Source: Boseongicola sp.
GTDB lineage: Bacteria > Pseudomonadota > Alphaproteobacteria > Rhodobacterales > Rhodobacteraceae
Length of the DNA: 64,000 nt
NCBI GenBank assembly: GCA_014075275.1
Contig: CP046179.1
Span: 124,001-188,000 of the forward strand
Direction: 5' to 3'
Position numbers and translations under genes: made by a program. Of this stretch, positions 43,780 through 52,979 are shown one piece after another. The notes beneath the pieces were generated by a model, which was given only the letters and a program-made list of their open reading frames with translations, had not been told where the DNA came from and did not search any database. Positions within the stretch are counted from its first letter, which is position 1; each line of letters opens with the position of its first letter.

Positions 43780-45567
43780 TTAGGATGATTTCGGTGTCTC
43801 GGACACATATTTTCCAGGTGCTGCACACAACACAGGGTAAGCCTTTTTGGCCCCAGGAGTCCGCGCCGGAACCTGTTTTCCAGACCGCGATGACAGCCAT
43901 TCGTCCCATTTAGGCCACCATGACCCTTCGTGGAAATCCGCACTTTCACGCCAATCTTCGGGGGCAAGTGCCCAGTCGTCATTGGTGTAATGGCCGTATT
44001 TCTTTTTGGATGGGGGATTAATGATCCCGGCGATATGGCCGCTTTCAGACAGCAAGAAAGTCTTTGACTTGCTGCCCATCTGTTGAATTCCACGATAGCT
44101 GGTATCCCACGCGGCAATGTGATCCGTCTCGCAGGCGATGGCACAAAGTGGGATCTTTACGTCGCTGAGGCGAACAGTTTCGCCAAGAATTTCGAACCCT
44201 TCGGTTGCAAATCTGTTCTCCTGACAAAGGCCGCGCAGATATTGCATGGCCATGGTCCCGGGCAGGTTTGTGCCGTCGCCATTCCAGTACAGCAGATCAA
44301 ACGCGGGGGGCGCTTCGCCCAGCATGTAGCTGCGGATGGCCGGGCCATAGATCAGATCGTTGGACCGCAGGAAGCTAAAGGTGCGCGACATGATCTTTTT
44401 GTCGAGAATGCCTTCGGCTTCGATCGAGTCGACGAAATCGTTGGAAAGGAAAACGCCGACTTCGCCCTGATCGGAAAAATCAGTGAGCGTGGTGAAGAAC
44501 GTGGCTGACTTTACCGATTTGTCGCCGCGTTTCTGCAGTACGCCCAGCGTCAGCGACAAGGTGGTGCCGGCGATGCAATAGCCGATAGCATTGACCTGTT
44601 TTTCACCGGTGATCGCTTTGACCTGTTCAATTGCAGTCAGGTAGCCTTTGTCGACGTAGTCATCCAATCGGAAATTCCGATAGCTTGCGTCGGGGTTCTT
44701 CCAACTGACCACATAGACAGTATAGCCCTGTTCTACTGCCCATCGAATGAAACTGTTTTTAGGTTTCAGATCGAGCACATAGAACTTGTTGATCCAGGGC
44801 GGAAAGATGATCAGCGGTATCTTGTGAACCGTTTCGGTCAGCGGCGCATATTGGATCAGCTCGAAGATTTCATTGCGGAAGACAACAGATCCATCAGTCG
44901 ATGCGATGTTTTCGCCAACCGTGAACGCGCTTTTGTCCGCCAGAGTTACTGCCATTTCGCCGTCGTTGGTTTCCAGATCGCGCACGAGGTTCTCAAGCCC
45001 GTCGACAAGGCTTTGGCCGTTGGTTTCAAGCGCTTTGTTCAGAGCCGTTGGATTTGTGCCCAGGAAGTTGGTCGGACTCATCATGTCGATGATCTGGCGG
45101 CTGAAGTAGCGAAGTCGCTTTTTGTCCTGGTCTTCGAGATCATCAAGAGCTTCAACCGTCTCGGTCACGGCTTCAGCGGACATCTGATATTGCTGTCTAA
45201 TGAAGTTAAAAAATGGGTTGGTTTCCCACATGGGATCGGCAAAACGGCGATCCTTGGTTTGAGTGTCTTCAACTGATTCCAGTGAACCCTTGCTCAGATT
45301 CTGTTGCACTTCTGCATAGTGTTGTAGGGCTTTGCCCCAATAGCCGACCTGTTGTTCCATCAGTTTCGCAGGGTTTGCCGCCATTTCCGAGAAATACGCG
45401 CCCGCTGCCTTTGCATAAAGGTCCTGGCCTGGCCCTTCGAGGCCGGGATTGGTCGGATTTTTGCGCGACATAGCTTCGGTCATCCGCTGGGATAACTCTT
45501 CAATTCGCGCCAAATTATCATTCAGACGCTCAAGATCGACAGGTAAATCGGTATCTTTAGTTGTCAT
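43780..45567 (-). CDS. phaC: Class I poly(3-hydroxyalkanoate) synthase
   Basis: The 595-aa protein polymerises hydroxyacyl-CoA into PHA. The lipase-like box is GYCIAG with the nucleophile C331; the Asp is in CETDHIAAW and the His in SGHIAGI. PhaC N-terminal domain stretches (NPFFNFIRQQY, ALNKALETNGQSLVDG) are present. It is divergent from phaZ, with a perfect palindrome between them, and upstream of phaP. Confidence 0.96.
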   Translation of the reverse strand: MTTKDTDLPVDLERLNDNLARIEELSQRMTEAMSRKNPTNPGLEGPGQDLYAKAAGAYFSEMAANPAKLMEQQVGYWGKALQHYAEVQQNLSKGSLESVEDTQTKDRRFADPMWETNPFFNFIRQQYQMSAEAVTETVEALDDLEDQDKKRLRYFSRQIIDMMSPTNFLGTNPTALNKALETNGQSLVDGLENLVRDLETNDGEMAVTLADKSAFTVGENIASTDGSVVFRNEIFELIQYAPLTETVHKIPLIIFPPWINKFYVLDLKPKNSFIRWAVEQGYTVYVVSWKNPDASYRNFRLDDYVDKGYLTAIEQVKAITGEKQVNAIGYCIAGTTLSLTLGVLQKRGDKSVKSATFFTTLTDFSDQGEVGVFLSNDFVDSIEAEGILDKKIMSRTFSFLRSNDLIYGPAIRSYMLGEAPPAFDLLYWNGDGTNLPGTMAMQYLRGLCQENRFATEGFEILGETVRLSDVKIPLCAIACETDHIAAWDTSYRGIQQMGSKSKTFLLSESGHIAGIINPPSKKKYGHYTNDDWALAPEDWRESADFHEGSWWPKWDEWLSSRSGKQVPARTPGAKKAYPVLCAAPGKYVSETPKSS

Positions 45568-45594
45568 AACGGTTTTTCGCGCCTAGTTTGCAGT

Positions 45595-45614
45595 TGCAGC
45601 ATAATCATGCTGCA
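45595..45614. promoter_or_regulatory. Palindrome in the phaC-phaZ intergenic region
   Basis: TGCAGCATAATCATGCTGCA has perfect eight-base arms around a four-base spacer. It shares the TGC/GCA-rich character of PhaR sites but with a different spacing from the two sites upstream of phaP. It is placed to control phaC and phaZ together. Confidence 0.6.
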
Positions 45615-45690
45615 CGGTAATTGTACCTTTACGTCCCTGAACCATTTCGGTCAAAGCGACGTTTTGGCTCGGCGGGCGAAAGGCATGCTC

Positions 45691-46956
45691 ATGCGGCATA
45701 TGATGACTTACGACCTCATGGAGACCATCCGCACCACCAATCAGTGGGCCGGTGCGACCGCACAGGCAATGGCATCTTACCCCATGTGGGGCGTTGTTCC
45801 CAATCCTGCTTTCAAAATGATGGCCGCCTGGGGTGAAGTGACGGAACGCAGTTTTTCACGAATGGTCGCCAAGCCGGACTGGGGAATTGATTCTGTCGTC
45901 GCGGCTGACGGGCGCGATCATCTGGTGTCAGTTGATATCGAGGTGGAGCGGCCATTTGGCGACCTCATTCGGTTCAATGTTCAGGGGCGGCCGGAAAAGA
46001 AGCGTCGCATTCTGTTGGTGGCGCCGATGTCGGGACACTATGCAACTTTGTTACGCTCAACTGTTCAAAGCCTTTTGCCAGATGCAGAAGTGTGGATCAC
46101 CGACTGGCACAATGCGCGCGATATTCCGGTGAGCGTCGGCAAGTTCGATATCGAAGATTACACTCGGTATCTGGCGGACTTCATGGATCATTTGGGGTCT
46201 GACTTGAATGTCATTGCAGTTTGTCAGCCAGCACCGCTGGCGTTGGCCGCAACTGCGTTGCTGGCGGCCGAAAAGCCAAAATCACAACCGCGAACGTTGA
46301 CGTTGATCGGCGGACCTATCGACCCTGATGCCGCGCCGTCGGATGTGACGGACTTTGGGCGGCGGGTGACAATGGGCCAGCTTGAGCAGTTCATCATACA
46401 GCGTGTTGGGTTCAAATACGCCGGTGTCGGGCGCAAAGTTTACCCAGGATTACTGCAACTGGCGTCGTTTATGTCGATGAACTCTGAAACGCATACAACT
46501 GCGTTTTCTGATCAGATCATGCGCGTTGCCAAAGGGCAGGCGGGTGACCACGACAAACACAATCGGTTTTATGACGAGTATTTGGCGGTCATGGATATGA
46601 CTGCGGAATTTTACTTGTCGACAGTTGAACGCATTTTCAAAGATCGTGAAATTGCCCGGAATGCTTTTGTCGTTGAAGGCACCGAGATCGACATCGGTTC
46701 CATCAGTGATGTCGCCGTAAAGGTGGTTGAAGGCGAGCGGGATGATATCAGCGCCCCCGGACAGTGTCTGGCGGCCTTGGATCTGTTGACCGGATTACCG
46801 GACAGCAAGAAAGCTGCGCATCTGGAGCCCGGCGCCGGACACTATGGGATATTTGCGGGCAAGAGCTGGCGGAACAATATCCGTCCGCTGGTGTTGGATT
46901 TTATCGACAGTAACGCTCCGCAAAAATCAGCCGTAAAGCGTCGCAAATCAGCATAA
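45691..46956 (+). CDS. phaZ: Intracellular PHA depolymerase
   Basis: The protein of about 421 aa matches the PhaZ1-type intracellular depolymerase family, with VAPMSGHYATLLR, WITDWHNARDIPV, the CQPAPLALAA segment holding the lipase-box-like nucleophile Cys, and the C-terminal PGAGHYGIFAGKSWR with the active-site His. AAAGG seven bases before the ATG at 45691 favours that start; other in-frame ATGs lie at 45607, 45685, 45700 and 45703. It releases stored PHA carbon. Confidence 0.92.
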   Translation: MRHMMTYDLMETIRTTNQWAGATAQAMASYPMWGVVPNPAFKMMAAWGEVTERSFSRMVAKPDWGIDSVVAADGRDHLVSVDIEVERPFGDLIRFNVQGRPEKKRRILLVAPMSGHYATLLRSTVQSLLPDAEVWITDWHNARDIPVSVGKFDIEDYTRYLADFMDHLGSDLNVIAVCQPAPLALAATALLAAEKPKSQPRTLTLIGGPIDPDAAPSDVTDFGRRVTMGQLEQFIIQRVGFKYAGVGRKVYPGLLQLASFMSMNSETHTTAFSDQIMRVAKGQAGDHDKHNRFYDEYLAVMDMTAEFYLSTVERIFKDREIARNAFVVEGTEIDIGSISDVAVKVVEGERDDISAPGQCLAALDLLTGLPDSKKAAHLEPGAGHYGIFAGKSWRNNIRPLVLDFIDSNAPQKSAVKRRKSA

Positions 46957-46974
46957 GTTTTTTGGCGATTTGAA

Positions 46975-47262
46975 TCAGGTCCAGCTAACCTGGGCTCCGC
47001 CGGGCAGCGCGGCACGTGCCCGCATGGGAAAGTCCGGATCATAGTTCTCGGCTGCGCAAAACGCCGATATCCAGGCGTCATCCATCAGTAGAAAATCCAG
47101 CACCGAGGCCAGAAATTCCGGGTCCTGAGCGCGTGTTCGCACGTCTACGGCGGAAGTTCCAGTTGAACCCATGAAGATCGTGAACAGGTCATCGGTCCCC
47201 GCCAGCCAGGATAATGCTTCAATTGCAATGACTTCAGCGGAATCTTGCGAAAGCGGTGTCAT
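46975..47262 (-). CDS. DUF3572-family protein
   Basis: The 95-aa protein matches DUF3572 (AEVIAIEALSWLAGTDDLF, FLASVLDFLLMDDAWI). The ATG at 47262 follows GAGAGG; an upstream in-frame start at 47283 is less likely. In other Rhodobacterales the gene also neighbours a PleD-type regulator, here divergent at 47349. Function unknown. Confidence 0.85.
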   Translation of the reverse strand: MTPLSQDSAEVIAIEALSWLAGTDDLFTIFMGSTGTSAVDVRTRAQDPEFLASVLDFLLMDDAWISAFCAAENYDPDFPMRARAALPGGAQVSWT

Positions 47263-47348
47263 GGAACCTCTCTTGGAAAGCATTTCTTAACGCTTCTGAG
47301 CAAAGACTGAACCGGGAAGCAATAATTGTAAACAAATTGAGGTGAAAC

Positions 47349-48788
47349 GTGTCGAGCCGGATTCTGGTCATTGATCACGTGCCAACGACGCGCATGTTAC
47401 TTTCGTCGCTTCTGTCGGCGAGCCAGTATCATGTTGCGACGGCTGTAAGCGTGGATGAGGCAGCCCGCGCGACTAAGCAGCAAAGACCGGATGTCATTCT
47501 TGCTGGAGTGGGTGCCATCGGGCCAACCCACATTATGGAACTATTGCGGGAAGCGGGGGTCGTATCATTTCAAAACGCCACGGTGCCCGTGATTTGCATC
47601 GACCCAGATGGCACGCCGGAGCGACGGCTGGATGCGCTGCGATCCGGTGCGCGGGAATTGTTGGGTTATCCTTGTCCGGACTGTCTACTATTAGCGCGGA
47701 TGCGAAATGTATTACGCGAGGCCGGGGGCGCGCGTGAAATACTGCGCCGAAAGTCGGCGGCTGCTTCTCTTGGATTTGCCGAAGAGGCCACTGTTTTTCG
47801 GCGCGCAGGTCGCGTTGCCTTAGTTGCCGAAGATCCTAATTGTATTCCAGGGAATTCCGCTTTGGTCGAAAAGTTCGGGCAAAACCTAACTTTGCTGACT
47901 GCTGCGGAAGCGATGGCTTTGTCCTCTGACAGCCCGGCCATTGATGCCTTTGTTCTGGACGGAGCATGTCAGCCCAAAATGCGGATGCTGGGTACGTTGC
48001 CGGAATTGCGCGCGCGTGACCATACACGCCATGCATCGGTTCTGGTCACGCACGAAAGCGACGATGTGGACGCTGCTATTCTTGCCCTGGATAGCGGTGC
48101 GTCGGATGTGGTGGACTGCAACGCTTTAGGTGAGGAACTGGTGATGCGCGTGGAGAACCTATTGGAACGTAAGGCTGCGAGTGACGCTTTAAGGCAGATG
48201 TCCGAGAGCGGGCTTCAGTTGGCCGTCACTGACACCCTGACGAACCTCTTCAATCGCCGTTACGCCGAAGCATATTTGTCAGATACCATCGCCGCCGCAG
48301 AAACCACGCGCCAGCCCTTCACACTGATGATGGTGGACATTGACCATTTCAAGGGCATCAATGATTCACTGGGACATGCCGCAGGTGATGCCGTATTGAA
48401 GGCGGTCGCCAAACGCATGCGCAAGAATTTGCGGTCAGTTGATCTGGTGGCGCGCTTTGGTGGCGAAGAGTTTCTGGTGGTTCTTCCGGGCACAAATTCT
48501 GATCTGGCCGAACTGGCGGCGAACCGGTTGCGGTCCCGAACTTGCGATACACCTATCCGACTAAGTGACGATCAGAAGATTGATGTGACCGTTAGTATTG
48601 GAGTTACTGTTAGCGGATTGCGACCGTTGGCAGAACGTCATGCGAATTGCGCGCCGTCGACAGATCGAATAGCGGCCAAAAGCACCAAACGTGTTGCGAA
48701 CCGGTTGTTGCGGATGGCTGACTCGGCGCTTTATGCCGCCAAGGCATCTGGGCGGAATCGGGTTGAAATGGCTGTTAATCGCGCCTGA
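47349..48788 (+). CDS. PleD-like diguanylate cyclase with degenerate receiver domains
   Basis: The 479-aa protein has the PleD layout of receiver, receiver-like adaptor and GGDEF. The GGDEF domain is intact: DIDHFKGIND, active site GGEEF and an RxxD inhibitory site (RSVD) five residues before it. The first receiver domain has IDH instead of VDD and ILAGVG where the phosphoacceptor (LLDV) should be, so phosphorylation control is probably lost. It starts with GTG after GAGG. It should make cyclic-di-GMP. Confidence 0.9.
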   Translation: MSSRILVIDHVPTTRMLLSSLLSASQYHVATAVSVDEAARATKQQRPDVILAGVGAIGPTHIMELLREAGVVSFQNATVPVICIDPDGTPERRLDALRSGARELLGYPCPDCLLLARMRNVLREAGGAREILRRKSAAASLGFAEEATVFRRAGRVALVAEDPNCIPGNSALVEKFGQNLTLLTAAEAMALSSDSPAIDAFVLDGACQPKMRMLGTLPELRARDHTRHASVLVTHESDDVDAAILALDSGASDVVDCNALGEELVMRVENLLERKAASDALRQMSESGLQLAVTDTLTNLFNRRYAEAYLSDTIAAAETTRQPFTLMMVDIDHFKGINDSLGHAAGDAVLKAVAKRMRKNLRSVDLVARFGGEEFLVVLPGTNSDLAELAANRLRSRTCDTPIRLSDDQKIDVTVSIGVTVSGLRPLAERHANCAPSTDRIAAKSTKRVANRLLRMADSALYAAKASGRNRVEMAVNRA

Positions 48789-49263
48789 GGTGACGCAAAG
48801 ATCGCGACAATCGCGCGGCGTACTCCTGGCGCTGTTCCAAGTTCATGGACGAAAGGCGCTCTATTAAAAGAGTTTCCCCGATTTCCTGACGGTTCACCGC
48901 GACGCTGCGCTGTGCGCCTAAAAGTTCCCGCACTGCGTCGGCATCAAACGGATTAGCGGTTACGGCGATGAGAAAAGACTCAAACCGCGTTTTCAGTGCC
49001 TTACGGTTTTCACGAAGGCGGTCCTGGTTCGACCGTATGGATTTGATCAGGCTTTCGCGATCTTCCTTGGACAAGGCGCGGACGAATGGTTCGCCAATGA
49101 GAGACCGGGATGGGCCGCTGATGCGTTCACCCTTGCTTGGGCCTTTGGCCGAAAACATCCAACCGGCGGCTATACCCACGATTAGTAGATTGAGTGCCAT
49201 CGAAACCAGAAAGAGCGGCATTAGCCAGCGCCTCTTTGGCGGGGCCTGAGGGTTGTCGGTCAT
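48775..49263 (-). CDS. Periplasmic heavy-metal-sensor-like membrane protein
   Basis: The 162-aa protein has one N-terminal membrane segment (MPLFLVSMALNLLIVGIAAGW) and a periplasmic helical domain with several Arg/Glu-rich helices (SLIKSIRSNQDRLRENRK, LEQRQEYAARL), like the CnrR/CpxP/ZraP group. It overlaps the preceding regulator gene by four bases and is the third gene of an ECF-sigma set. The metal ligands are not obvious (no cysteine or histidine cluster). Confidence 0.82.
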   Translation of the reverse strand: MTDNPQAPPKRRWLMPLFLVSMALNLLIVGIAAGWMFSAKGPSKGERISGPSRSLIGEPFVRALSKEDRESLIKSIRSNQDRLRENRKALKTRFESFLIAVTANPFDADAVRELLGAQRSVAVNRQEIGETLLIERLSSMNLEQRQEYAARLSRSLRHLRRD

Positions 49264-49637
49264 CCGTCGACCTCCAATGCTGTGAACTGACTGAGATCAG
49301 CGCCCGGCAGGAACGAACTTAAATCGATTTCGGTAGTTGTGCCGGTCAGAAAGCTGTCTGCCAATTGTGATTCCGGCAGAGCCAGCCCGATCCATACGCC
49401 CATGACGGTTGCCGCCGTCAACCCAGATGCCGGGAGCCAAGTGGCGGCGAGTCTTGACCAAAAGGACGGGCCTTTTACTTGTTCGGACGATAAGACCTGG
49501 CGCGGCGGAGCGACCGCCACTTCGGCGTCTACCATAAGACGAGCCATAAAGTCGGTTCCCAAGTCCGGCGAATTCGAGCGTGCGGCGCCGAACATGGCGT
49601 CCAGCGCGTCGTCGTCCCTTTGGTGTTTCTCAGTCAT
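49260..49637 (-). CDS. Membrane protein, probable anti-sigma factor
   Basis: The protein of about 125 aa has a cytoplasmic N-terminal part, one membrane segment (ASGLTAATVMGVWIGLALP) and a short outer part. Its start overlaps the end of the ECF sigma factor gene by eight bases, so it is probably the anti-sigma factor. It lacks a zinc-binding HxxxCxxC motif. The ATG at 49637 is preferred to one at 49655. Confidence 0.78.
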   Translation of the reverse strand: MTEKHQRDDDALDAMFGAARSNSPDLGTDFMARLMVDAEVAVAPPRQVLSSEQVKGPSFWSRLAATWLPASGLTAATVMGVWIGLALPESQLADSFLTGTTTEIDLSSFLPGADLSQFTALEVDG

Positions 49638-50223
49638 CTTCGTACCCCAGTTCATCGCGTCTGCCCTTCAGGGCCGCTGCGAGAGTGCGTTTTCCACGCG
49701 CGGTCAGACTTTCAACGGCTTCAACGCTTATGTCCATGATCTCGGCGATCTCCGGATTGGTAAGCTCTTCGATGTGGCGCAAAACCACGGCCTGTCGTTG
49801 CCGGTCGGGCAAAGTTAGCAGGGCTGTGTTCAGTGCATCGTTTCTGGCTGTTTCGGTCATGCGCGCCACCGCTGATTTCAGATCGGCCTCGGGTTCGGCG
49901 ATGGCATCCAGATCGACCGATGGGCGACGGGCGCGCAGCCGGTCTGTGCAGTGGTTGGCCAGAACCCGGTAGCACCAGGTCGACACTTTTGCTTCGTCTT
50001 GTCGCCAGTCCGGTGCGATTTTCCATAATTTCAGTAGTGTTTCCTGAACTGCGTCTTCGGCCTCGGCCCGATCGCCGAGAAGTCGCCATGCCTGATTGAA
50101 CAGGCGCGGGGCCAATCGGGACACCAAAAGGCGCGCCGCACTTGCGTCGCCATTGCCGACCGCCACCAGCAATACCTGATCGCTGATGCTGTCGTCGGCG
50201 GATGGAATGGCTTCCTGCAACAT
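49630..50223 (-). CDS. ECF-type RNA polymerase sigma factor
   Basis: The protein of about 197 aa has sigma region 2 (LFNQAWRLLGDRAEAEDAVQETLLKLW) and region 4 (LPDRQRQAVVLRHIEELTNPEIAEIMDISVEAVESLTARGKRTL, quoted only in part by its key words LPDRQRQAV and NPEIAEIMDIS). It directs transcription of a stress regulon. ATG 50223 or GTG 50229 may be the start. It is upstream of the probable anti-sigma and periplasmic sensor genes and downstream of an EF-hand gene. Confidence 0.92.
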   Translation of the reverse strand: MLQEAIPSADDSISDQVLLVAVGNGDASAARLLVSRLAPRLFNQAWRLLGDRAEAEDAVQETLLKLWKIAPDWRQDEAKVSTWCYRVLANHCTDRLRARRPSVDLDAIAEPEADLKSAVARMTETARNDALNTALLTLPDRQRQAVVLRHIEELTNPEIAEIMDISVEAVESLTARGKRTLAAALKGRRDELGYEDD

Positions 50224-50280
50224 GGACACAGAACGGAAGTAACGCCGGAGTGCTACGGGAGCAATCCGGCGCAGCTCCGA

Positions 50281-50763
50281 TCATTCGGTTCTTGATCCTT
50301 TACGCTTGCCTTTTTTGCCGCGATGTTCGGCCATGCGTTCCTGCATGACTTCGAATTCTTCAGCGTTGATGCCACCTGAGTCGTCGGTATCGGCACGGCT
50401 TATCATGCGTTCGCCGAAGCCACCGCGGCCGCGATTTTCCAGCACATCACGCGACAGGAACCCATCGTCGTCTGCATCAAGCCGCGAGAACATTTTGGTT
50501 GCTCGCTCGTTGCCTTTGGCTTCAGCATGGGCAAGGAATTCCGCCTCGGACACCTGTCCGTCGCTGTCAGTGTCGATTTCGGCAAAACGCTGAGCTTTCA
50601 GCGCGTCCAGATCTGCCATGTCGATTTCGCCGCTGCCATCAACGTCGAGAGTTTCGAAGCTGACCGGTTCGTGGTCGAAACCACGTTCTTTGGCGTTTGC
50701 TACGCCAAATCCTGCGCCGATGATGACGGCTGCAATAACTATTCTAGCTGTAGTGTGATCCAC
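50281..50763 (-). CDS. Exported EF-hand calcium-binding protein
   Basis: The 160-aa protein has an N-terminal signal-like segment (IVIAAVIIGAGFGVANA) and four EF-hand loops: DVDGSGEIDMADLD, DTDSDGQVSEAEF, DADDDGFLSRDV and DTDDSGGINAEEF. The C-terminus is Lys/Arg-rich. It starts with GTG after GGAG. GGAAC followed 16 bases later by TTCA upstream may be an ECF-type promoter. It precedes the sigma factor gene, from which a GC-rich hairpin separates it. Confidence 0.88.
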   Translation of the reverse strand: MDHTTARIVIAAVIIGAGFGVANAKERGFDHEPVSFETLDVDGSGEIDMADLDALKAQRFAEIDTDSDGQVSEAEFLAHAEAKGNERATKMFSRLDADDDGFLSRDVLENRGRGGFGERMISRADTDDSGGINAEEFEVMQERMAEHRGKKGKRKGSRTE

Positions 50764-50959
50764 GGTTAATTCTCCTGTATGAATGGGTCACTGTCTGTCG
50801 TTCCAGTAATTCAAACGGGAGGCTGTGAAGTTTCCGTCGCGGTTTCCGAAAAAAGTTTTCCGGGGAATGCGACGCGACATCCCGCCGCAAGGACGTTTCG
50901 TTGCATTTTAACTGGCTCGGCTTAGGTCCATGGTGTCGGCAGTTAACGAGGCGACCAAA

Positions 50960-51379
50960 ATGTTCCATGAACAAATCACAGATGAAAATGAACACCGGCA
51001 CGATGCTGAAGATCGTGACGTGCGCGGCTCGATGCTGCGCGGGTGGCGGCGCAAATGTCCACGCTGTGGCAAGGGCCCTTTGATGAAGGGATACTTGGCT
51101 GTGCGCGATACCTGCCCTGTTTGTGATCAAAAACTCTCGGTTCATCGAGCGGACGATGGTCCTGCCTATCTGACAATTCTGATTGTCGGGCATATCATGG
51201 CACCATCGATTATCTGGGCGTTCACTGAATTTCGGCCCGACCCGTTGGTTTTGGCGACGACTTTCACTGTCGGATGTGTCGGACTTTCGCTATACCTTTT
51301 GCCAAGGCTGAAGGGGGCGATTGTCGGGTTGCAATGGGCGAAAAGACTTCACGGATTTGGGGCCGCCAAAGCGGCGTGA
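50960..51379 (+). CDS. DUF983-family membrane protein
   Basis: The 139-aa protein has a zinc-ribbon-like N-terminus (CPRCGKGPL, CPVCDQKL) followed by two membrane segments, the DUF983 pattern. GAGG eight bases before the ATG at 50960 supports that start; an ATG at 50930 would add ten residues. Four bases separate it from the Nudix gene. Function unknown. Confidence 0.88.
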   Translation: MFHEQITDENEHRHDAEDRDVRGSMLRGWRRKCPRCGKGPLMKGYLAVRDTCPVCDQKLSVHRADDGPAYLTILIVGHIMAPSIIWAFTEFRPDPLVLATTFTVGCVGLSLYLLPRLKGAIVGLQWAKRLHGFGAAKAA

Positions 51380-51383
51380 AACC

Positions 51384-52052
51384 ATGAGCGACGCGGAACC
51401 TATCCGCGACGCGGCAACAATAATCGTTGTTCGTAATGCCGACGAAGCGCCATCGGTATTGATGGGGCAGCGTGGCAAAACTGCTGTTTTCATGCCTGAC
51501 AAGTTTGTGTTTCCAGGTGGTCGCGTGGACGCCGAGGATGGAGACATTGACTTGACCGGTGAGCTGAAAGAGCCATGTTTGCAGAGGCTTGCACAAAGTA
51601 ATGCGTCGGTAACGCCTCATACTTTGGCCGTTGCGGCGATACGGGAACTTTGGGAGGAGACCGGATTTGTCATGGGGCGGCAAAGCGTTTGGCGCGATCC
51701 ACCGTCGGATTGGTCAGGATTTGCCGAAATGGGGTTTCGGCCGGATGCCAGCCAATTGAAGTTCTTCTTTCGGGCGCTGACTCCACCGGGACGGCCACGC
51801 CGCTTTGATGCGCGGTTTTTTGTGGCGTCAGAGAACGCACTGGCAAATGGAGGTGGTGATATCGTGCCTCCGACTGATGAACTTTCGCATCTACAATGGG
51901 TGCCCTTGTCAGAAGTGAGGCAATTAAATCTGGCATTTATTACGCAGTTGGTGCTGGCAGAGTTGCAGAAACATCTGCCATCGCTGGAAGCGCCCAAGGG
52001 AGTTCCGTTTGTGCGGAATGATGCGTTGGACAGCAAAGTGATCTGGCTTTGA
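51384..52052 (+). CDS. Nudix hydrolase
   Basis: The 222-aa protein has a Nudix domain with an unusually long insertion between the GG of FVFPGGRVDAEDG and the catalytic helix AAIRELWEETGFVMG. It should hydrolyse a nucleoside-diphosphate-linked substrate such as a CoA or ADP-ribose derivative. The ATG at 51384 lies right after the DUF983 stop. It ends back to back with the EamA transporter gene. Confidence 0.9.
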   Translation: MSDAEPIRDAATIIVVRNADEAPSVLMGQRGKTAVFMPDKFVFPGGRVDAEDGDIDLTGELKEPCLQRLAQSNASVTPHTLAVAAIRELWEETGFVMGRQSVWRDPPSDWSGFAEMGFRPDASQLKFFFRALTPPGRPRRFDARFFVASENALANGGGDIVPPTDELSHLQWVPLSEVRQLNLAFITQLVLAELQKHLPSLEAPKGVPFVRNDALDSKVIWL

Positions 52053-52940
52053 TCAGCCGATGACGGCAACCGCGATGACCGAGGCGGTGATAACTCCCAT
52101 GCCAAGTAGTTCGCGGGCTGAGGGGCGCTCGCGGAAAAACAACACACCCGCAATCAGCGAGAATATCAACTCGATCTGGCCAACAGCGAATACATAAGCT
52201 GCATTCTGAAGGGAAAACGCGGCGAACCAACACCAGCTTCCGATCAGAGATGTGACACCTACCAGAAGGCCGGTGCGCCAAGTTGCCAATGTGGCCGCGA
52301 TCTGGCCCATCTCGCGACGCCAGAGCCAGAAGCCAAGGGCGATGGTTTGAGACGTGGTGACCAATGCCAGTGTGATGCCCGAAACGAGGAACGTATCGTC
52401 GGACAAAACAGCCAAAGTCGCGCCGCGATAACCCACTGCTGATAAAGCGAAAAACACACCTGACGCCAGTCCAAGAGCTACGCCGCGATTGAATATGCCG
52501 CCGCCTTCCGGGGGATTGGATAACAGCAGGACGCCGACGAACCCCAGTGCGATGAATGCTGCTCCAACTGGTGAAATATGGTCGCCAAGGATGACCAGCC
52601 CGGCGAGTGCGGTGAGCATCACCTCGGTTTTCTTGAATGTTATTCCAACGGCAAACGCGCGCTGTTTGAACAGGCTGACGGTACAGACTGTGGCGAGGAT
52701 TTGTGCAAGGCCGCCACCCAGTGCGTAAGGCCAGAATTGCGGTTCAAATGAGGGCAGAGACGCCGGGGTCACGGCGACGTATGTGGTAACGACAGCGGCA
52801 ATTACCGGCGCCGACCAAAGGAAGCGCGCCCATGTCGCTGCCGCCGGGCTTAGGGTTGCCCCGGCCAACACTTTTTGCAGAGCGAAACGTGCGGTTTGTG
52901 CCAAAGCGGCGCAAATTGAAAGGATGACCCAAAGTTCCAT
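52053..52940 (-). CDS. EamA/DMT-family transporter
   Basis: The 295-aa protein has about ten hydrophobic segments in two EamA repeats (residues about 5-140 and 150-290), the layout of drug/metabolite transporters. The substrate is unknown. Its stop abuts the stop of the convergent Nudix gene. Confidence 0.9.
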   Translation of the reverse strand: MELWVILSICAALAQTARFALQKVLAGATLSPAAATWARFLWSAPVIAAVVTTYVAVTPASLPSFEPQFWPYALGGGLAQILATVCTVSLFKQRAFAVGITFKKTEVMLTALAGLVILGDHISPVGAAFIALGFVGVLLLSNPPEGGGIFNRGVALGLASGVFFALSAVGYRGATLAVLSDDTFLVSGITLALVTTSQTIALGFWLWRREMGQIAATLATWRTGLLVGVTSLIGSWCWFAAFSLQNAAYVFAVGQIELIFSLIAGVLFFRERPSARELLGMGVITASVIAVAVIG

Positions 52941-52979
52941 GGCCGCACAATCTGCCGAACTGCATGGAAGGGGAAGCGG

